Positions 22,440 to 34,568 of a stretch of DNA of 64,000 nucleotides are shown here, piece by piece. The DNA comes from Cristatella mucedo. Taxonomy: Eukaryota; Bryozoa; Phylactolaemata; Cristatellidae. The position numbers and the translations under genes were made by a program. The stretch covers positions 1,482,501 to 1,546,500 of the forward strand of contig WPIO01000070.1 in NCBI GenBank assembly GCA_009760855.2, written 5' to 3'. How positions within the stretch are numbered: the first letter of the stretch is position 1; the number at the start of each line of letters is the position of its first letter. The notes beneath the pieces are model-generated. The model was not told where the DNA came from. It searched no databases and saw nothing but the letters and a program-made list of their open reading frames with translations.

Positions 22440-24085
22440 GCCAAAACTCAAGCTATTAATGTTTCTGTAAAAAACGGAGTTATTCCAACTTCTTTGATAT
22501 GGGCATCGTTGGGCCAATGCTTAAAGAGCCTGGATCCTGGATGCAGAGGTTCCAGCGAAATAACCACCCCGTTTCCGTGCTTCATTTTCTGTCAAAGACT
22601 CTCGAAAATATTGTCGTTAAGCAACTTGTAGCGCACATCAAAAGGTATGAATCGTCAGAAGAATTTCAGTCGGGATTCAACGGACGCTACTATAAAGAAG
22701 CTACTCTTCTCCATGTAACATCCGACCCACGAGCATCCTGAGCAGCTACGATGGCGGCCATGCCACCACCCTGGCCCAGCTAGATCTATCACGTGCATTC
22801 GAAACTATTGATCACGATCTCCTACTTAAACGATTGCGAACAACGATTGGTCTCGTAGACGAGACGCTGGCGTCACTCAAATCATGTTCGCGCGACTGTG
22901 TTCCGTTCAGGTAGTGTGTTGGTCGAGTCTCATCCACCAGACCAGCCATATGTGGAGTCCCACAAGTATCCGTTCTCGAACATTTGCTGTTCTCCATTAA
23001 TAGAGAACCTCTGGGAAAAGTGACTCTGGCAAATGGAATCGGCTATCAGTTCTATGCTGAAGCTACTCAACAGTATTTGTCATCTAAGCCGTCGAAATCT
23101 GCTGCAGCGACTAATAAACTGAATATACTAATAAACTAATGAACTGAACTTGCAGAAACTAGATTCTGGATGTCAGCCAAATTCCTTAAATTGAACGAAA
23201 ATAAAACAGAACTACTTCTCATTACACACCTCAAGTGTTATGGATGGACTAGAAGGCTTTGCACTTCTAATAGGTGATTCTGTTGTACGACCTCCACTAC
23301 GAGCTTGGAATTTAGGTGTCCTCTGCGAAAACTGCCTACATTTTGAAAGTTTCATTAATAAGACGGCCTCCATAGCTTGCAATCATATCTGATCCTAATC
23401 TGAGATTAAGAACTGTCTACAGCGGCGGCTTATAAAAGATTTAAATAGTTCTCTGGATATGTCTAGGCTGGACTATTGCAATTCCATTATGGCTTTACTA
23501 TAAAAAAAAGCCGTAAGGCCACGGCAGCTGGTGATGATTATGACTGCAAGGTTAGTCAACAAATCCCAGAGGTCCAGCCACGTGTCTCATTCGCTGAAAA
23601 AGCTTAAATTGGTCCCGGTTGATGAACGTTCTTAACTGGCCCCAACTATCGCTATGGCTTTGATCCTTCATACCACGCTGAACTGCTGCACCAGTTTCAG
23701 TCTTTTTCTGCCCTCGGGTTCTGTATGGACACTAAATTAGCTGTTCCATTCTTACGCTTTAAGACCGCTGGAAACAGAAGCTTTAGCTGTGCAGGTCCTA
23801 AACTGTGGAAATCACTTCCTCAATTCTTATGCAATGACATTTATTCTCCGGCTGCTGACTGTAGCACATCCTTTCCAGCAGCCCCAAAGTGCTACTTCCA
23901 TGCTACGTCACCTCCTTGACTGGCCTCCTGACTCAGCTATGCTTCTCACTTTCTCTTTGTTGCGTGAGACGAAGTCTGTTGGCTACCGTATGCGTACCGA
24001 AAGCCGCTTAGGCTTCGAGTGCGCTATACGAAACTCTCATGCGTAGTACCCACGTGGTCTTTGTGCAGCTACATACATTACATTA
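22440..24085 (+). mobile_element. LINE-B copy, RT to 3' end
   Basis: Contains FLSKTLENIVVKQLV, a mutated active site (YAEAT for YADDT), MDTKLAVPFLRFKTAG and a complete 3' end with ATTAC tail. Confidence 0.87.
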
Positions 24086-24324
24086 CGTTAGTGTCGATGA
24101 CCCGTCAGGGAGGGGCTGGAAAGGTCAGCGCCGTGCTTCCTCGCTAGAACTCGAGCTCGTGCTAGAACCAACTGCCACGTGAATGATTACCGATGAAACC
24201 TTGTGGTGGACATGCACCACTCACTGCTTCATCGGCGTTATCAGCCTCTCGCTAAAAGTTCGTATGCACCCTTTCGTTCACCCTAGGACAAAATTTCGTA
24301 CGAACTGAAACTATGGAGCTCTCT

Positions 24325-25005
24325 ATGTAATGTATCTCCGTCAGTAACTCCACAAAGTCATAAAGACCATGTGGGTGTTACGCAGGAGAGTTTTGTATAA
24401 TGCACTCACAGCCTAAGCGGCTTTCGGTACGCATTCGGTAGCCAACAGACTTCGTCTCACGCAACAAAGAGAAAGTGGGAAGCATAGCAGAGTTAGGAGA
24501 GCAGTTGAGGTAGTGAGTAGCATGGAAGTAGCAGTTCAGGACCGCTGAAAAAGATGTGCCATAGTCGGCAGTTGGAGAGTAGTTGTCGTTGCGTAAGAAT
24601 TGTGGAAGCGAGTTCCACAGTCTTGGACCTGCAGAGCTAAAGCTTCTGTCGCCAACTGTCTTTAAGCGGAGGAATGGGACAGCTAATTTATTGTCCACAC
24701 AGGACCTGAGGGCGTGAACAGGCTGAAACTGATGCAGCAGTTCAGCTGGTACGAAGGAGCCAAGCCGTGGCGGGCCTTGTGGGTCAGCGTAAGAACTTTG
24801 CTCTGCATCCTTTGCTCAACCGGCAACCATCCTAGCTCTTTCAGCAGAGATGACACGTGCTCAAACCGCTGGGACTTGAAGACCAGCCTTGCAGCCATAT
24901 TCATAGTCAGCTGTAGTGGCATAATAGCTTTCTTTGGCAGCCCAGCCAAAAGGGAATTACAATAATCAAGCCGAGACAGAACTAAAGAGCTCTATGGGCT
25001 TCTGT
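24325..25005 (-). mobile_element. LINE-B 3' half
   Basis: Well preserved: MDNKLAVPFLRLKTVGDRSF continuing to the 3' UTR, tail facing that of the previous LINE-B. Confidence 0.9.
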
Positions 25006-25104
25006 CACACCAGAAATGGCTGTATTCATTTTAAGTATTAGCATAAGACGTATCTGTTACGCCCAGCTTAACCTGCGCATTGTTAACTTGTCTTTTATTC
25101 TTAA

Positions 25105-25215
25105 CAATAATAATGATTGTTATAGGCTGCCTCTAGAGTGCTCCAAGTTAAATCTCTATACAGGCGCTTTACAACTCACCGTGAGAGAATCAATAGTCAA
25201 GGGTCATTGATGTGC
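25105..25215 (-). mobile_element. Diverged LINE-A-type 3' end
   Basis: AATAATAATG tail, ATCTCTATACAGGCGCTTTAC and a CAATAGTCAAGGGT segment that recurs near 61350. Confidence 0.6.
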
Positions 25216-25246
25216 ACTGTGTAAAGATTAGACAAGGATGCATTGA

Positions 25247-25345
25247 GCACACAAGCAGACGACGCACGCACGAGCACACAAGAAGACAAGCAGACGACGC
25301 ATGCACGAGCACACAAGCAGACAACGCATGCATTGAGCACGCGAC
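25247..25345. repeat. Imperfect minisatellite, about three units
   Basis: Units of roughly 27-37 bp beginning GAGCACACAAG and ending in GACGCATGCAC-like sequence are repeated three times with small indels. Confidence 0.8.
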
Positions 25346-26739
25346 GAGTAGCCTCGGAGGCAGAATACCATTCCTTGGCAAGATATTTATCTGATGTGTG
25401 ACCGCTGGCGTCCTTAGCTAAAACCCCAGAATTTCAAACATTGTGAGCTTTGGTCGAAATTTTCTTAAATGTAGGAACGTGGACTCGAGACAGAATTAAA
25501 AGGGTTCCCATAATACCGTTTGGAAAATCCCGATGTGGATCACCAATCTAATCTGGGAGCAGATTAGGTTCGTAACCGGGGGAGGCCTCTGCAGATAAGA
25601 AATACAGTACTTTCGATATCGAGTTTCGTGAAATCAATTGTTCGTGTCCGCTTTTGCCAACACTAAATGCTCAGAGGAGACTTTCAGAGGAGATTAAACA
25701 TGAGGAGTCTGGAAGCACCCAAAGTCCTCGAACCTGTAGCGAACCTGTCGGCCCAAATTAGGCTTGATCTGGCCATCTGTTAATCCTTGAGAAAAGCAAC
25801 GAATGATGAGTGACTCGCTATGCGTGCAGGCAGAGCCAAGCAGGCAGAGTCAAGCCGACTATGTAGCGTTCGAGCTCCAATTAGGCGGCAGACTCGTTGT
25901 GCATCCCGAGAGTTCTAGTCACATGACATGACTCGCTGTGCGGCATGCCGCCCGAGCGTCGGTCGGAGCGACAGAAGCGGTCGCCGTCGCCGCCGTACCC
26001 GCCAGCTCCCGCTTCTGCTGTTAAACTGAAAGCAGTTGCTGTACAATGATTGGCTGATGAGATTGAACCGTCTCCGCAAATCTGCAAGCCTGCGGTAGCT
26101 AGCTGTACACCTCCCGTACGGCCTGTAATGGCGGTGGATGCCTGACCTGATATTTGGCCAAGCGTTCAGCTCTGAACGGCAGGCAATTAGTCAAGGTATG
26201 GAATAGGTTAACGGCCTTCCACTGAGGTGAGCTTCTTTCCACCCGCTTCAATTGCTACGGAAGTGCCCGCTGGTAGCTCCGGATGTATAAAGGTACTTAA
26301 AGGAGCGTTAAAGGTATGTGAAAGCATTACATTGATGCGCTTTAATGAATCCGTGTCAGATCGAGGTGCCTGCAGTGACGCATCTGCAGACAGAATTTAA
26401 AATATATATTAGGTGCACGAGCTCAACTAAACTTAGCTAACGAATCTCAACTAATGTTGCTTGGAAAAAGCGTGGGGGCAAGAATGATTTGTCTTACCAC
26501 GATACAGTGCATGTCATTAACCGTTGGCTGTTACTTCTCTTGCAGCGGAGTGTTAACTGGCTGGATAGAGAATAGGGCTGCGAATTCTGCCATATCATTA
26601 GCACCAGGTGAGAGTTGCGCCAAAGCTTTGAGCCGCCGGCAGCTCAGAGGTCGGCAGTTCAGAGGTCGGCAGTTCAAAGGTTCTCTAGGCACGAGAGTTG
26701 TTTTACGCTGTGGCCCATGCTCAACTCCCTTGCTGCGTA
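25346..26739. other. No gene seen
   Basis: Includes a short repeat of GGTCGGCAGTTCAGA at about 26640-26680. Frames are short. Confidence 0.45.
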
Positions 26740-27480
26740 AATTACTGACATCCGCACTTGGATAGCAGCAAACTTTCTTAAAATGAATGCAGACAAAACC
26801 GATCGACCAGTTATAGGCAAATCTAGCGTGGCTGAGAAATTGGAATGGTTAACGCTTAAAATGGCCTCTGTCAGCACATATCCTCCAATAGAATCTACAC
26901 GTAATCTGGGTGTCTTGTTCCAAAGGACGATCTTTAACCAGACGATCGCAGAAGCTCCGCAGTCTGACTTCTTTTAGCTGCATGGCAAATCAAAAATTTG
27001 CGTCTGCTTAGACAAGGATAGCACATTAAAGTTGATTCGAGCATTTGTGGCATCCCGCCTCGACCGCCCTCAGTAAATCACTGCTAGCAGGTCTACCGGC
27101 CTATGCCACCAGGCGCTAACAGCTGGTGCAAAACTCTGCAGCCAGGATTGCCTGCCGTGAGCGGCTCAGTTGCCACATCCCCCCACTTCTTGCCGACCTG
27201 CACGATCGCTCCCAATCGAGCAGCTCATCGACTTCAAGGTTTCGCCACTCATTTTGCAGGTCCCTTCGTCCTCCGGTACCAACCTACCTATCTGAACTAC
27301 TCCTCAACTTGGCTAAGCAACGTAACACTCGCTATAATGACTCCAAATCGCTTAGCTTTGCATCGAACCAACCTGAAATCCTTTGGAGACCGTGCCTTTA
27401 GTTCGCATGCTCCCAAAGCCTGGAACTCACTCTCGACTGACGTCATCACAGCCCCCCATGAGACTGACGTCACGATTTTA
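26740..27480 (+). mobile_element. LINE-A fragment
   Basis: Contains FLKMNADKTDRPVIGKSS, a frameshifted RLDRPQ region, and NLKSFGDRAFSSHAPKAWNS. The 3' UTR is missing. Confidence 0.82.
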
Positions 27481-27659
27481 AGTGCATCCCAAAGAGAAAT
27501 CGATATTGGTCAAAATATTTGCGTAAGTTTTTGATTATTCACCGGCTTAGAAGAGGTCGAGGGCATCAAGAGGTGGATCAATGTAGCACAGGTGCAGGTG
27601 CAGGCTGCTGGAAGCTCCAAGTTTAAATAGGAAAATCCAACACATATAGCCTTCAGAAG

Positions 27660-27920
27660 CCAGCGTTTAGGATTTTACTCGAGAGCAAAAAGTTGCTGCT
27701 TTGAATGTGCAGAATTCTGGTAAGTTAGCTGTGACTGACGGCATGAGGTACATAGTGCTAGCTGTTTCCGTGCAGGCTATGGCTATTGTGGGGTACCTGT
27801 GCCTGTCGTAACCAGCTTCGAGGCTAGAATTGCACCAACCGTTGAGGCTATGCACTGTTTCTTTTTATCTGATTCGGGACCGAAGCTGTTGTACTCGGAA
27901 CGCCTGTAGCCATGAGTCGC
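27660..27920 (+). repeat. Third copy of the FET/FEA-motif dispersed repeat
   Basis: Codes LAVTDGMRYIVLAVSVQAMA and, after a one-base shift, PVPVVTSFEARIAPTVEAMH. A minus-strand piece at 6021-6110 codes TTVVTSFETATVQTVEF. Confidence 0.35.
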
Positions 27921-28798
27921 TCTGTGCTCGGCCTTGATCTGCTCGAATGCCTGTCGGCATATCTGCTCACATCGATGCTGCACCGACAAGTCGCTAGCCG
28001 TGACACGAGACGCTCAGTGCTTCATCGATATTCTTTGGGCTTCGGCTGAGACTGGTACCATCACCGGCGCTGTGTTTTCGAAATAGTTGTGTCCAGGCGG
28101 GGAAGTAGCTTCAGCCCTGGATGTAAGTCTATTCAGCCAAGCTTGCAGTCGGCCAGTCAGGCTTGGCACGCGATTCGCACGTGACTCTACTTGATGTATT
28201 CGCAAGCTGCACTTAAATTTGCCACCATGCACGTGCCATGCATGCGAATGGCAAACAGTGCGGCCATAACTAGATCACGTGAGCTATCTTTTCCGCAAAT
28301 GCATGTAATCACCTGAGGCTATCACATGAATCTATTCTGAATCTATCTGCTGGATATGCATGCCGAGAAAGGCTCAATTACTAGGCCATCAGGCGGTCAT
28401 GATCAGCAGGATGCCAAAACGAGCGACATGCGATACACTTTTCCTTAAACGTGGCTGCCGTTTTTAACGAATTTCTTGCAGTCGATGAAAGATAATTGAG
28501 GTAAAGAATGAAGAAAAGTTTGTTTCAAGCGTAAACGGATAACCAAATGTAAAGATAGTGGTAAAACAGACAAACGAGTGGTTGATAGGATGTACTAGCG
28601 ACAGAATGCGAATAAAGTTACGTAGGGAGGGAAGTTAATGGAGACACGAAGGAGCTAAGGCGAGAAAGACATAAAAAAGAAAAATGTGAAAATGTGAAAG
28701 ACATAAGAGGTTAAAACAATATTAGTATAGACATTTGTATAGACCCAAAGTGAACTAGACTGACAGAAACAGACAGAGACAGATAGACAGACAGCGAC

Positions 28799-28802
<4 letters not shown>

Positions 28803-28857
<55 letters not shown>
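28803..28857. repeat. (GA)n microsatellite beside SINE-2
   Basis: A pure GA run preceded by GACA-rich sequence; a SINE-2 copy begins immediately to the right. Confidence 0.96.
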
Positions 28858-28859
<2 letters not shown>

Positions 28860-28861
<2 letters not shown>

Positions 28862-28986
28862 GGCTAATTCAACAGCCTTGTTTATATAGCAGTAGCAGAG
28901 GCTTTGCAGCTATAACTCCAGCTTGCAACAGTAAATTGAAAAAGTGCTTCGGTACGCTAACCCAGGAACAGGGTCGTGTAGTGTGA
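28860..28986 (-). mobile_element. SINE-2 copy between GA repeats
   Basis: Tail and B-box region present; the head is shortened and followed by a C-run. Confidence 0.75.
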
Positions 28987-29060
28987 GCATGACCCACCCC
29001 CCCCCCCAGGTAAGACCAAGGGGCTAGATAAAGAGAGTGCCAGAGAGTAAATAGATAAAT

Positions 29061-29061
<1 letters not shown>

Positions 29062-29103
<42 letters not shown>
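29062..29103. repeat. (GA)n microsatellite
   Basis: A second GA run about 200 bp from the previous one, between SINE-2 and the LINE-A tail. Confidence 0.95.
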
Positions 29104-29139
29104 GCAAGCATGCAAAACAGCAAGTGAGTGGGAGCAGAT

Positions 29140-30995
29140 AATAAGAATAATAATATAATAATAATAATGCACTTGATAAAGCACCCTCAGAGAACTCAAT
29201 CTCTTTCTAGGTGCTTTACATTTGCTGCAAAGGGAAACGCGATTGAATGGTGAGTAGATGCTTGATAAACAACATGAATCATGGTTAGGGGTGATATGCA
29301 CAGGGTCAGCATGCAAGTGTGGTTAGTGGCAGCATATACAGTGTCAGCACGCATAAGCACATAAAGGACGAATCACAGGGACCCACTAAATGCTGTCCTA
29401 AATAGGTGTTTTTCAGTTTTTTTTAATGTGGTCAAGTCAGGGGACGTTGTGACGCAAGTCGGGGGTGAGTTCCAGGCTTTGGGACCATACGAACTAAGTG
29501 CACGGTCTCCAAAGGATTTGAGGTTTATACGAAGTATTGGTAAACTGTTGGACTCCAAAAGCAGGTGGCACGAAGCTTGGCCTGGTGGGGGAGTAGATCT
29601 GAGAGATAGGCTGGAGCCAAAGAATGAAGTGACCTAAAAGTGAGCGACAAAACCTTGAAATCGATCTGTTGCTTGACTGGTAGCCAGTGCAGGTAGGCGA
29701 TAAGTGGTGTGATGTGGCAACTGTGGCAACTGATGTGGCGACACTCACGACAGACAAGCCACGCTGCAGAGTTTTGCACCAGCTGTAAGCGCCTGATTGC
29801 ACAGGCCGGTAGGCCAGCAAGCAGTGAGTTACAGAAGCCAAGACGAGATATCACAAATGCGTGGACCAACATAGACGTGGTATCCTTATCTAAACAAGCC
29901 CGAATTTTAGCAATGATATAATTCATTTGTATAGCGCCCCAAGAGAACTAAATCTCTATTCAGGTGCTTCACATATGCCTCAGGGCTCAAGCCCACGACC
30001 TCAGCCAGACCTTAGTCGGGGCGAGCACCTTAACCGCTGGACCAACCCAGCTCGTATCAGAAAGTAGGCAGACTTGATTGTGGAGCTGATGTGGTCGTCT
30101 AACGAGAGGTCACTTTGGAACATGACACCTAGATTTCGAGCTGATTAAACAGGAGATATGGGGGCACAGTCAATTTTGAGCACTAGCCTTTCCAATTTCT
30201 GAATCACACTGGGTTTGCCCATAACTGGTAAGTTTTATCATCGTTTAGCTTAAGACAATTTGCTGCCATCTATGTGCGGATGTCATCAATACATGCAGCA
30301 ATGGAGTTGAAAGAATTCGAGGTGCTCGAAGGCTGGGAGCGATCAAAGCAAAGGTACAACTGAGTGTCATCCGCATAGAAGTGAAAGCCTAGATTGTGCT
30401 TGGCAATCACATCAACAAGAGGGAGAGTATAGACCGTGAAAAGAACCGGACCTAGCACTGAGCCCTGAGGTACTCCATATTTCAGAGGTACTTCAGATGA
30501 TCTTTGTCCATTCACGTCAATACTCTGGAGTCTCCCACTGAGATAGGATCTGAACCACTGCAGAGCAGTGCCAGTGATGCCCAGGCGAGATGAGAGGCTC
30601 TCTAGAAGAACTTTGTGATAGATAGTATCAAAAGCTGCCCAAAGATCAATCAAAACAAGCAGAGATACTATACCCATGTCTGCATTTCTAAGTAGGTCGT
30701 TGTACACCCCAAGCATTGCTGGTTCTGTGGAGTGATTAGCTCTAAAGCCAGACTGGAACTTACTAGCAAGGTTTTAAGTTTCAATATATGAGTTCAGCTG
30801 GTCCACCACGACCCGTTCCAGTGTCTTTGATAGGAATGGTAGAAGGGAGACTGGGCAGTAGTTGCTCAAGTTCTCGTGGTCTAGTGTTGCTTTCTTGAGA
30901 AGTGGCCTGGCTACAGGTTTTTGAAAGATGCTGGGACATGTCCTGAGGCTAATGGCATATTAGTGATGCTAGTTATGAGTTATGCATGGCAGCAG
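29140..30995 (-). mobile_element. LINE-A, longest copy; reverse transcriptase domain recognisable
   Basis: On the minus strand 30716-30270 is one open stretch of 148 codons with LVLIDLWAAFDTIYHKVLL, GVPQGSVLGPVLFTVYTLP and YADDTQLYL, so the RT catalytic motifs are intact. Upstream (to 30995) it codes PLLKKATLDHENLSNYCPVS with a shift. Downstream lie the C-terminal part, a nested SINE-1, the tail hairpin and an ATT tail. Clade assignment to L2/CR1 rests on these motifs and the GDRAFSS..PKAWNSLP ending. Confidence 0.9.
29918..30054 (-). mobile_element. SINE-1 copy nested inside LINE-A
   Basis: LINE-A protein homology stops at the AKIRACLDK stretch and resumes at the next residues (SAYF) on the other side, so the SINE is younger than its LINE host. 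Confidence 0.9.
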
Positions 30996-32094
30996 CAGAT
31001 CAATGCAACATGGAAGCAGGAAGCAGTGGAGAAGAACGCACGGATGACATCGCTGACGAGCACCAATGACCTTCATACCGGGATATGAAGGTCAGCGAGG
31101 AAAAACCTGCGAACATACCTGCAGACTGACTGAATACCCTAACGACTCCACGAGCACATTTTATCGTACTGAATGCGTGAGGAGCTAATGAATGCCATTT
31201 CAGAGCAACGTGATATCACCGATGCAGCGACGTACGGCAGATGCAGCAATGTGCAGTCGTCGCAGATCGCTCGAGCGATAGCGAGTCACTCGTGGTATGT
31301 CACTTGCTGGCAACTGTGCCGAGACAGGATGATATGCTGGAGGAGCCGAGACCTGTGCAGCAGAGATGTCTGCCCCTCCCTCAGCTATCGCTAAGATCGA
31401 TCGCTGGAAGACTAACTAGCCGTGCGAAATAACACATGGCGATAGAGTCCCGGTAATCGCTTGGCCTTCTGCAGGCAGATAATGATTATAGCATCTCAAG
31501 TGGCTCGAGACTAATGCGATCATTGAATTATGGCTAAAAAATACAATCCCCATTCTTTGTGATAATGCAGCGATTCATCCAAGCGTGCATCACCTGAGGT
31601 TCATGCGTGGGCAGAAAACCGAGAAAGCTGCCAAATTTGCATCAAGTGCAGAGTCGCTGCCAAGAGCCGACCTTCACCCGGTGCGGAGCCCCTGCACCGT
31701 GACGTGGCTTGGAGCTGCATTGGGAGCAGTGCTCAAAGATGAGCAAAGGCCAGAGTCCGCCTTGTGATTTCTAAAACATCCTTCGTGCACAAACGGTCTT
31801 GCATGAACCCACGAGCAATTGAATCTGTAATGGCCGAAGCACTCAACATACAGTCTTCTGTCTCTTCTGCATTATCAGGATGATTCGGCAGGACTAACAA
31901 GGTGGGCGTTAAGGTTATGCACAAGCGTTGAAGGCATACTTGAAAATGCTGCAGGCCTGTAATCGGGCCAGCAACGCAGGAGTGGCTTCAACACATTCTA
32001 GCATGTACAGGTGTGATGCATTGCAGACAGGTGCACTGCATTGGCCCATCAGTATGGTACACTTACTCTCACACTAGGTGGTCTACATGTATAT
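30996..32094. other. No gene or recognised repeat
   Basis: Unique-looking sequence between two LINE-A copies, no frame above 75 codons. Confidence 0.5.
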
Positions 32095-33560
32095 GTCGGA
32101 CCAGACTTAGGACTCACCTTTTTTAAATAAAGCTGCAGGTGCCAGCCGGTGAATTTCAGAGCGCAACAAACGACTCGAATAAGAAAAGCTAATGATGGGA
32201 GGTGCGACAGGATCTGATAAGTGCAATTCAGACAACAGGCCGGAGCAAGAGAATGAACGGACCAAGAGGTGCTTGACAGAATCTTAATGTCATGAAGCTG
32301 CTTGATGGCGCTGCCAGCGCGGGTCGGTGAGAAGTGGTGCAATGTGGAAATTGCGACATTCACGACTGACAAACCTAGCTGCAGAGTTTTGCAGCAACTA
32401 TAAACATCTTATTGAATATGGAGGAAGACCTACAACTAGGGAGTTTCACAAGTATATTCGAGATGTCTCGTATGCATGGACTAGCAACACTGTGGTTTCC
32501 CAGTCTTAGCAGGCCCTAATCTCTGTGATGTAAAGTAAATGTAAAGCGCCCACAGAGAGATTGAGTTCTCTGAGGGCGCTTTATCAAGTGCATTATTATT
32601 ATTATAGGTGAAAGAAGAGAGGCGTGAGACTGTGGAGCTGAATTAGAGCTAATCGTGGACCGGTCACCGGATTCTGTGCAAAGGCTATTGGAGACACGCT
32701 GGACGAGCCGATCTGGAGGGCTAGTCTTTCCCAAGTTTTAAGAACTACTAGGCTTTACCATGATTAGTAAGCTGGCTGTATCGTCATTCAATTTGAGAAA
32801 GTTGCCATCCCAGTGCAAATTTCAGCAATACATGCTGCATACATACAGCAATACATACTCCAAGCGAGCTTCGTGAGCTTGATGTGCTGGAAGGCTAGGA
32901 AGGATCGAGGCACACAAAGTGCAGCTAAGTGTATCATCTGAATAACAATGAGCCCCTACATTGTGCTTGGTAGCTATATTAGCAGTGCGATAGCAAAATT
33001 GCAAACAGAAGTGGACCTAAAGTGGATCCCAGGGACAGGTCATAATTAATAGGCGCAATGGATGACAGCTAGCATCAACTCTCTGCACCTTTCCAATGAG
33101 AAGGTATGGCCTAAGACCTCTGACTGAGGTATGCTACCAAATCCGGCAACACATTGCTTGTGCTGCCTAGGCAAGTCTACAGCTTCTTAAGTAGATTCGG
33201 TGATCAGCAGTTTTATAAGCTACCGAGAGATCCAGCGACTGAACTAGCTGCAAGGAGACTATCGAAGCTAGCATATCTGAAAAGGTCGGTAATACGCTCA
33301 CAGCATGGCTGACTCGATGGCATGACTTTCTCTTAAACCTTACATAATTGCTAGGTTTGAAGTTTGGATACAAGTGTTTTAAATGGTCGGACACAACTCG
33401 TCCCAGTGTCTTTGATTGGAACGGCACTAGGGAAACTGGATGGAAGTTGCTTAAGTGCTTCTGGTCTATAGACGACTTCTTAATGAATGGCCTGACAATA
33501 GCCTCTTTAAAATATAGTTGGGACAGAACCTGTAGGCTAATTAATGTCTTACTTATTATG
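32095..33560 (-). mobile_element. LINE-A, decayed, RT to C-terminus
   Basis: Minus-strand matches include HCYSDDTL (mutated YADD) and FSPTRAGSAIKQLHDIK. Split by a LINE-A tail piece. Confidence 0.78.
32525..32605 (+). mobile_element. LINE-A terminal piece nested in LINE-A
   Basis: About 80 bp: GTAAATGTAAAGCGCC to the ATTATTATT tail, opposite in orientation to its host. Confidence 0.85.
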
Positions 33561-33625
33561 TTATGTTAGGTATGCTGGAAGCAGCAAATCTATGCATCTT
33601 AGAAGGAGAACAGTAGGTATGGGTT

Positions 33626-33786
33626 CTATGATAGCCCAGGAGGTAAGGTGTTTGCTCTTCACCAGCTAAGTAGTGGGTTCGAATCCTGCAGTGGGAGATT
33701 CTTTATTGCCAACTACAAGCAGGTTGGTGGTAGCCATTAAGGCTCTTCTGCCACTTTACGAATGAAGTTGTCAAATCAGTTATACT
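33626..33786 (+). mobile_element. SINE-2 copy
   Basis: TAGCCCAGGAGGTAAGG head, GGTTCGAATCC B box, and tail ending AAATCAGTT; 40 bp before the SINE-1 pair. Confidence 0.88.
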
Positions 33787-33822
33787 AATTGAAGCGATGA
33801 AGGCTATCAGAACGCAAATCGC

Positions 33823-33970
33823 GCCGAGCTGGCTTGGTCCAGCGGTTTAGGTTCACGCCTCCGACCGAGGTCATGCCGAGGTCGTGGGCTCGAGCCCCGA
33901 GGCATATGTGAAGCGCCTGAATAGAGATTAAGTTCTCTCGGGGTGCTATACAAATGAATTATATATTTTT
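33823..33970 (+). mobile_element. SINE-1 copy, first of a tandem pair
   Basis: Complete A box (TGGTCCAGCGG), B box and tail; its tail joins directly to the next copy. Confidence 0.92.
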
Positions 33971-34131
33971 GCCAAGCTGGTTTGGTCCAGCGGTTAAGGT
34001 GCTTGCTCCGACCGAGGCCTGGCTGAGGTCGTGGGCTCGAGCCCTGAGGCATATGTGAAGCGCCTGAATAGAGATTAAGTTCTCTTGGGGCGCTATACAA
34101 ATGAATTATTATTAAAATGAATTATTATTTA
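33971..34131 (+). mobile_element. SINE-1 copy, second of a tandem pair
   Basis: Same orientation and near-identical to the copy on its left; ends in an ATT tail that is partly duplicated. Confidence 0.92.
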
Positions 34132-34240
34132 AATAGCGCACTTACATCAAGTGGCATGAGGGCGCACTTCCTTCAAGCGACAAATGGCACAGCGCTGTCT
34201 TCCGTGACAAAACTACTATGACTCAGCAAAGCGAGTCCAG

Positions 34241-34402
<162 letters not shown>

Positions 34403-34523
34403 TGCCAGCAGGGTAGGCATGAAGGTGAAGGACATTGGTGTACAGCAAGTAATGGAGAATGGCACCTTGGGAAATGACTCCTTGGTTCGGTCTATCAAGT
34501 GGACAAAGAAAGTGGACAAACGA

Positions 34524-34568
34524 TCGGCAGGATCGCTGCCAAGCATCGCTAGGCAGCGATCCTGCCGA
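34524..34568. repeat. Perfect 17-bp inverted repeat with an 11-nt loop
   Basis: Arms 34524-34540 (tcggcaggatcgctgcc) and 34552-34568 are exact reverse complements around aagcatcgcta. The stem is too short for an animal pre-miRNA, and no T-run follows. Confidence 0.9.

Noticed and set aside
34524-34568. A microRNA precursor
   Set aside because: The 17-bp stem is too short for Drosha/Dicer processing and the stem has no typical bulges.
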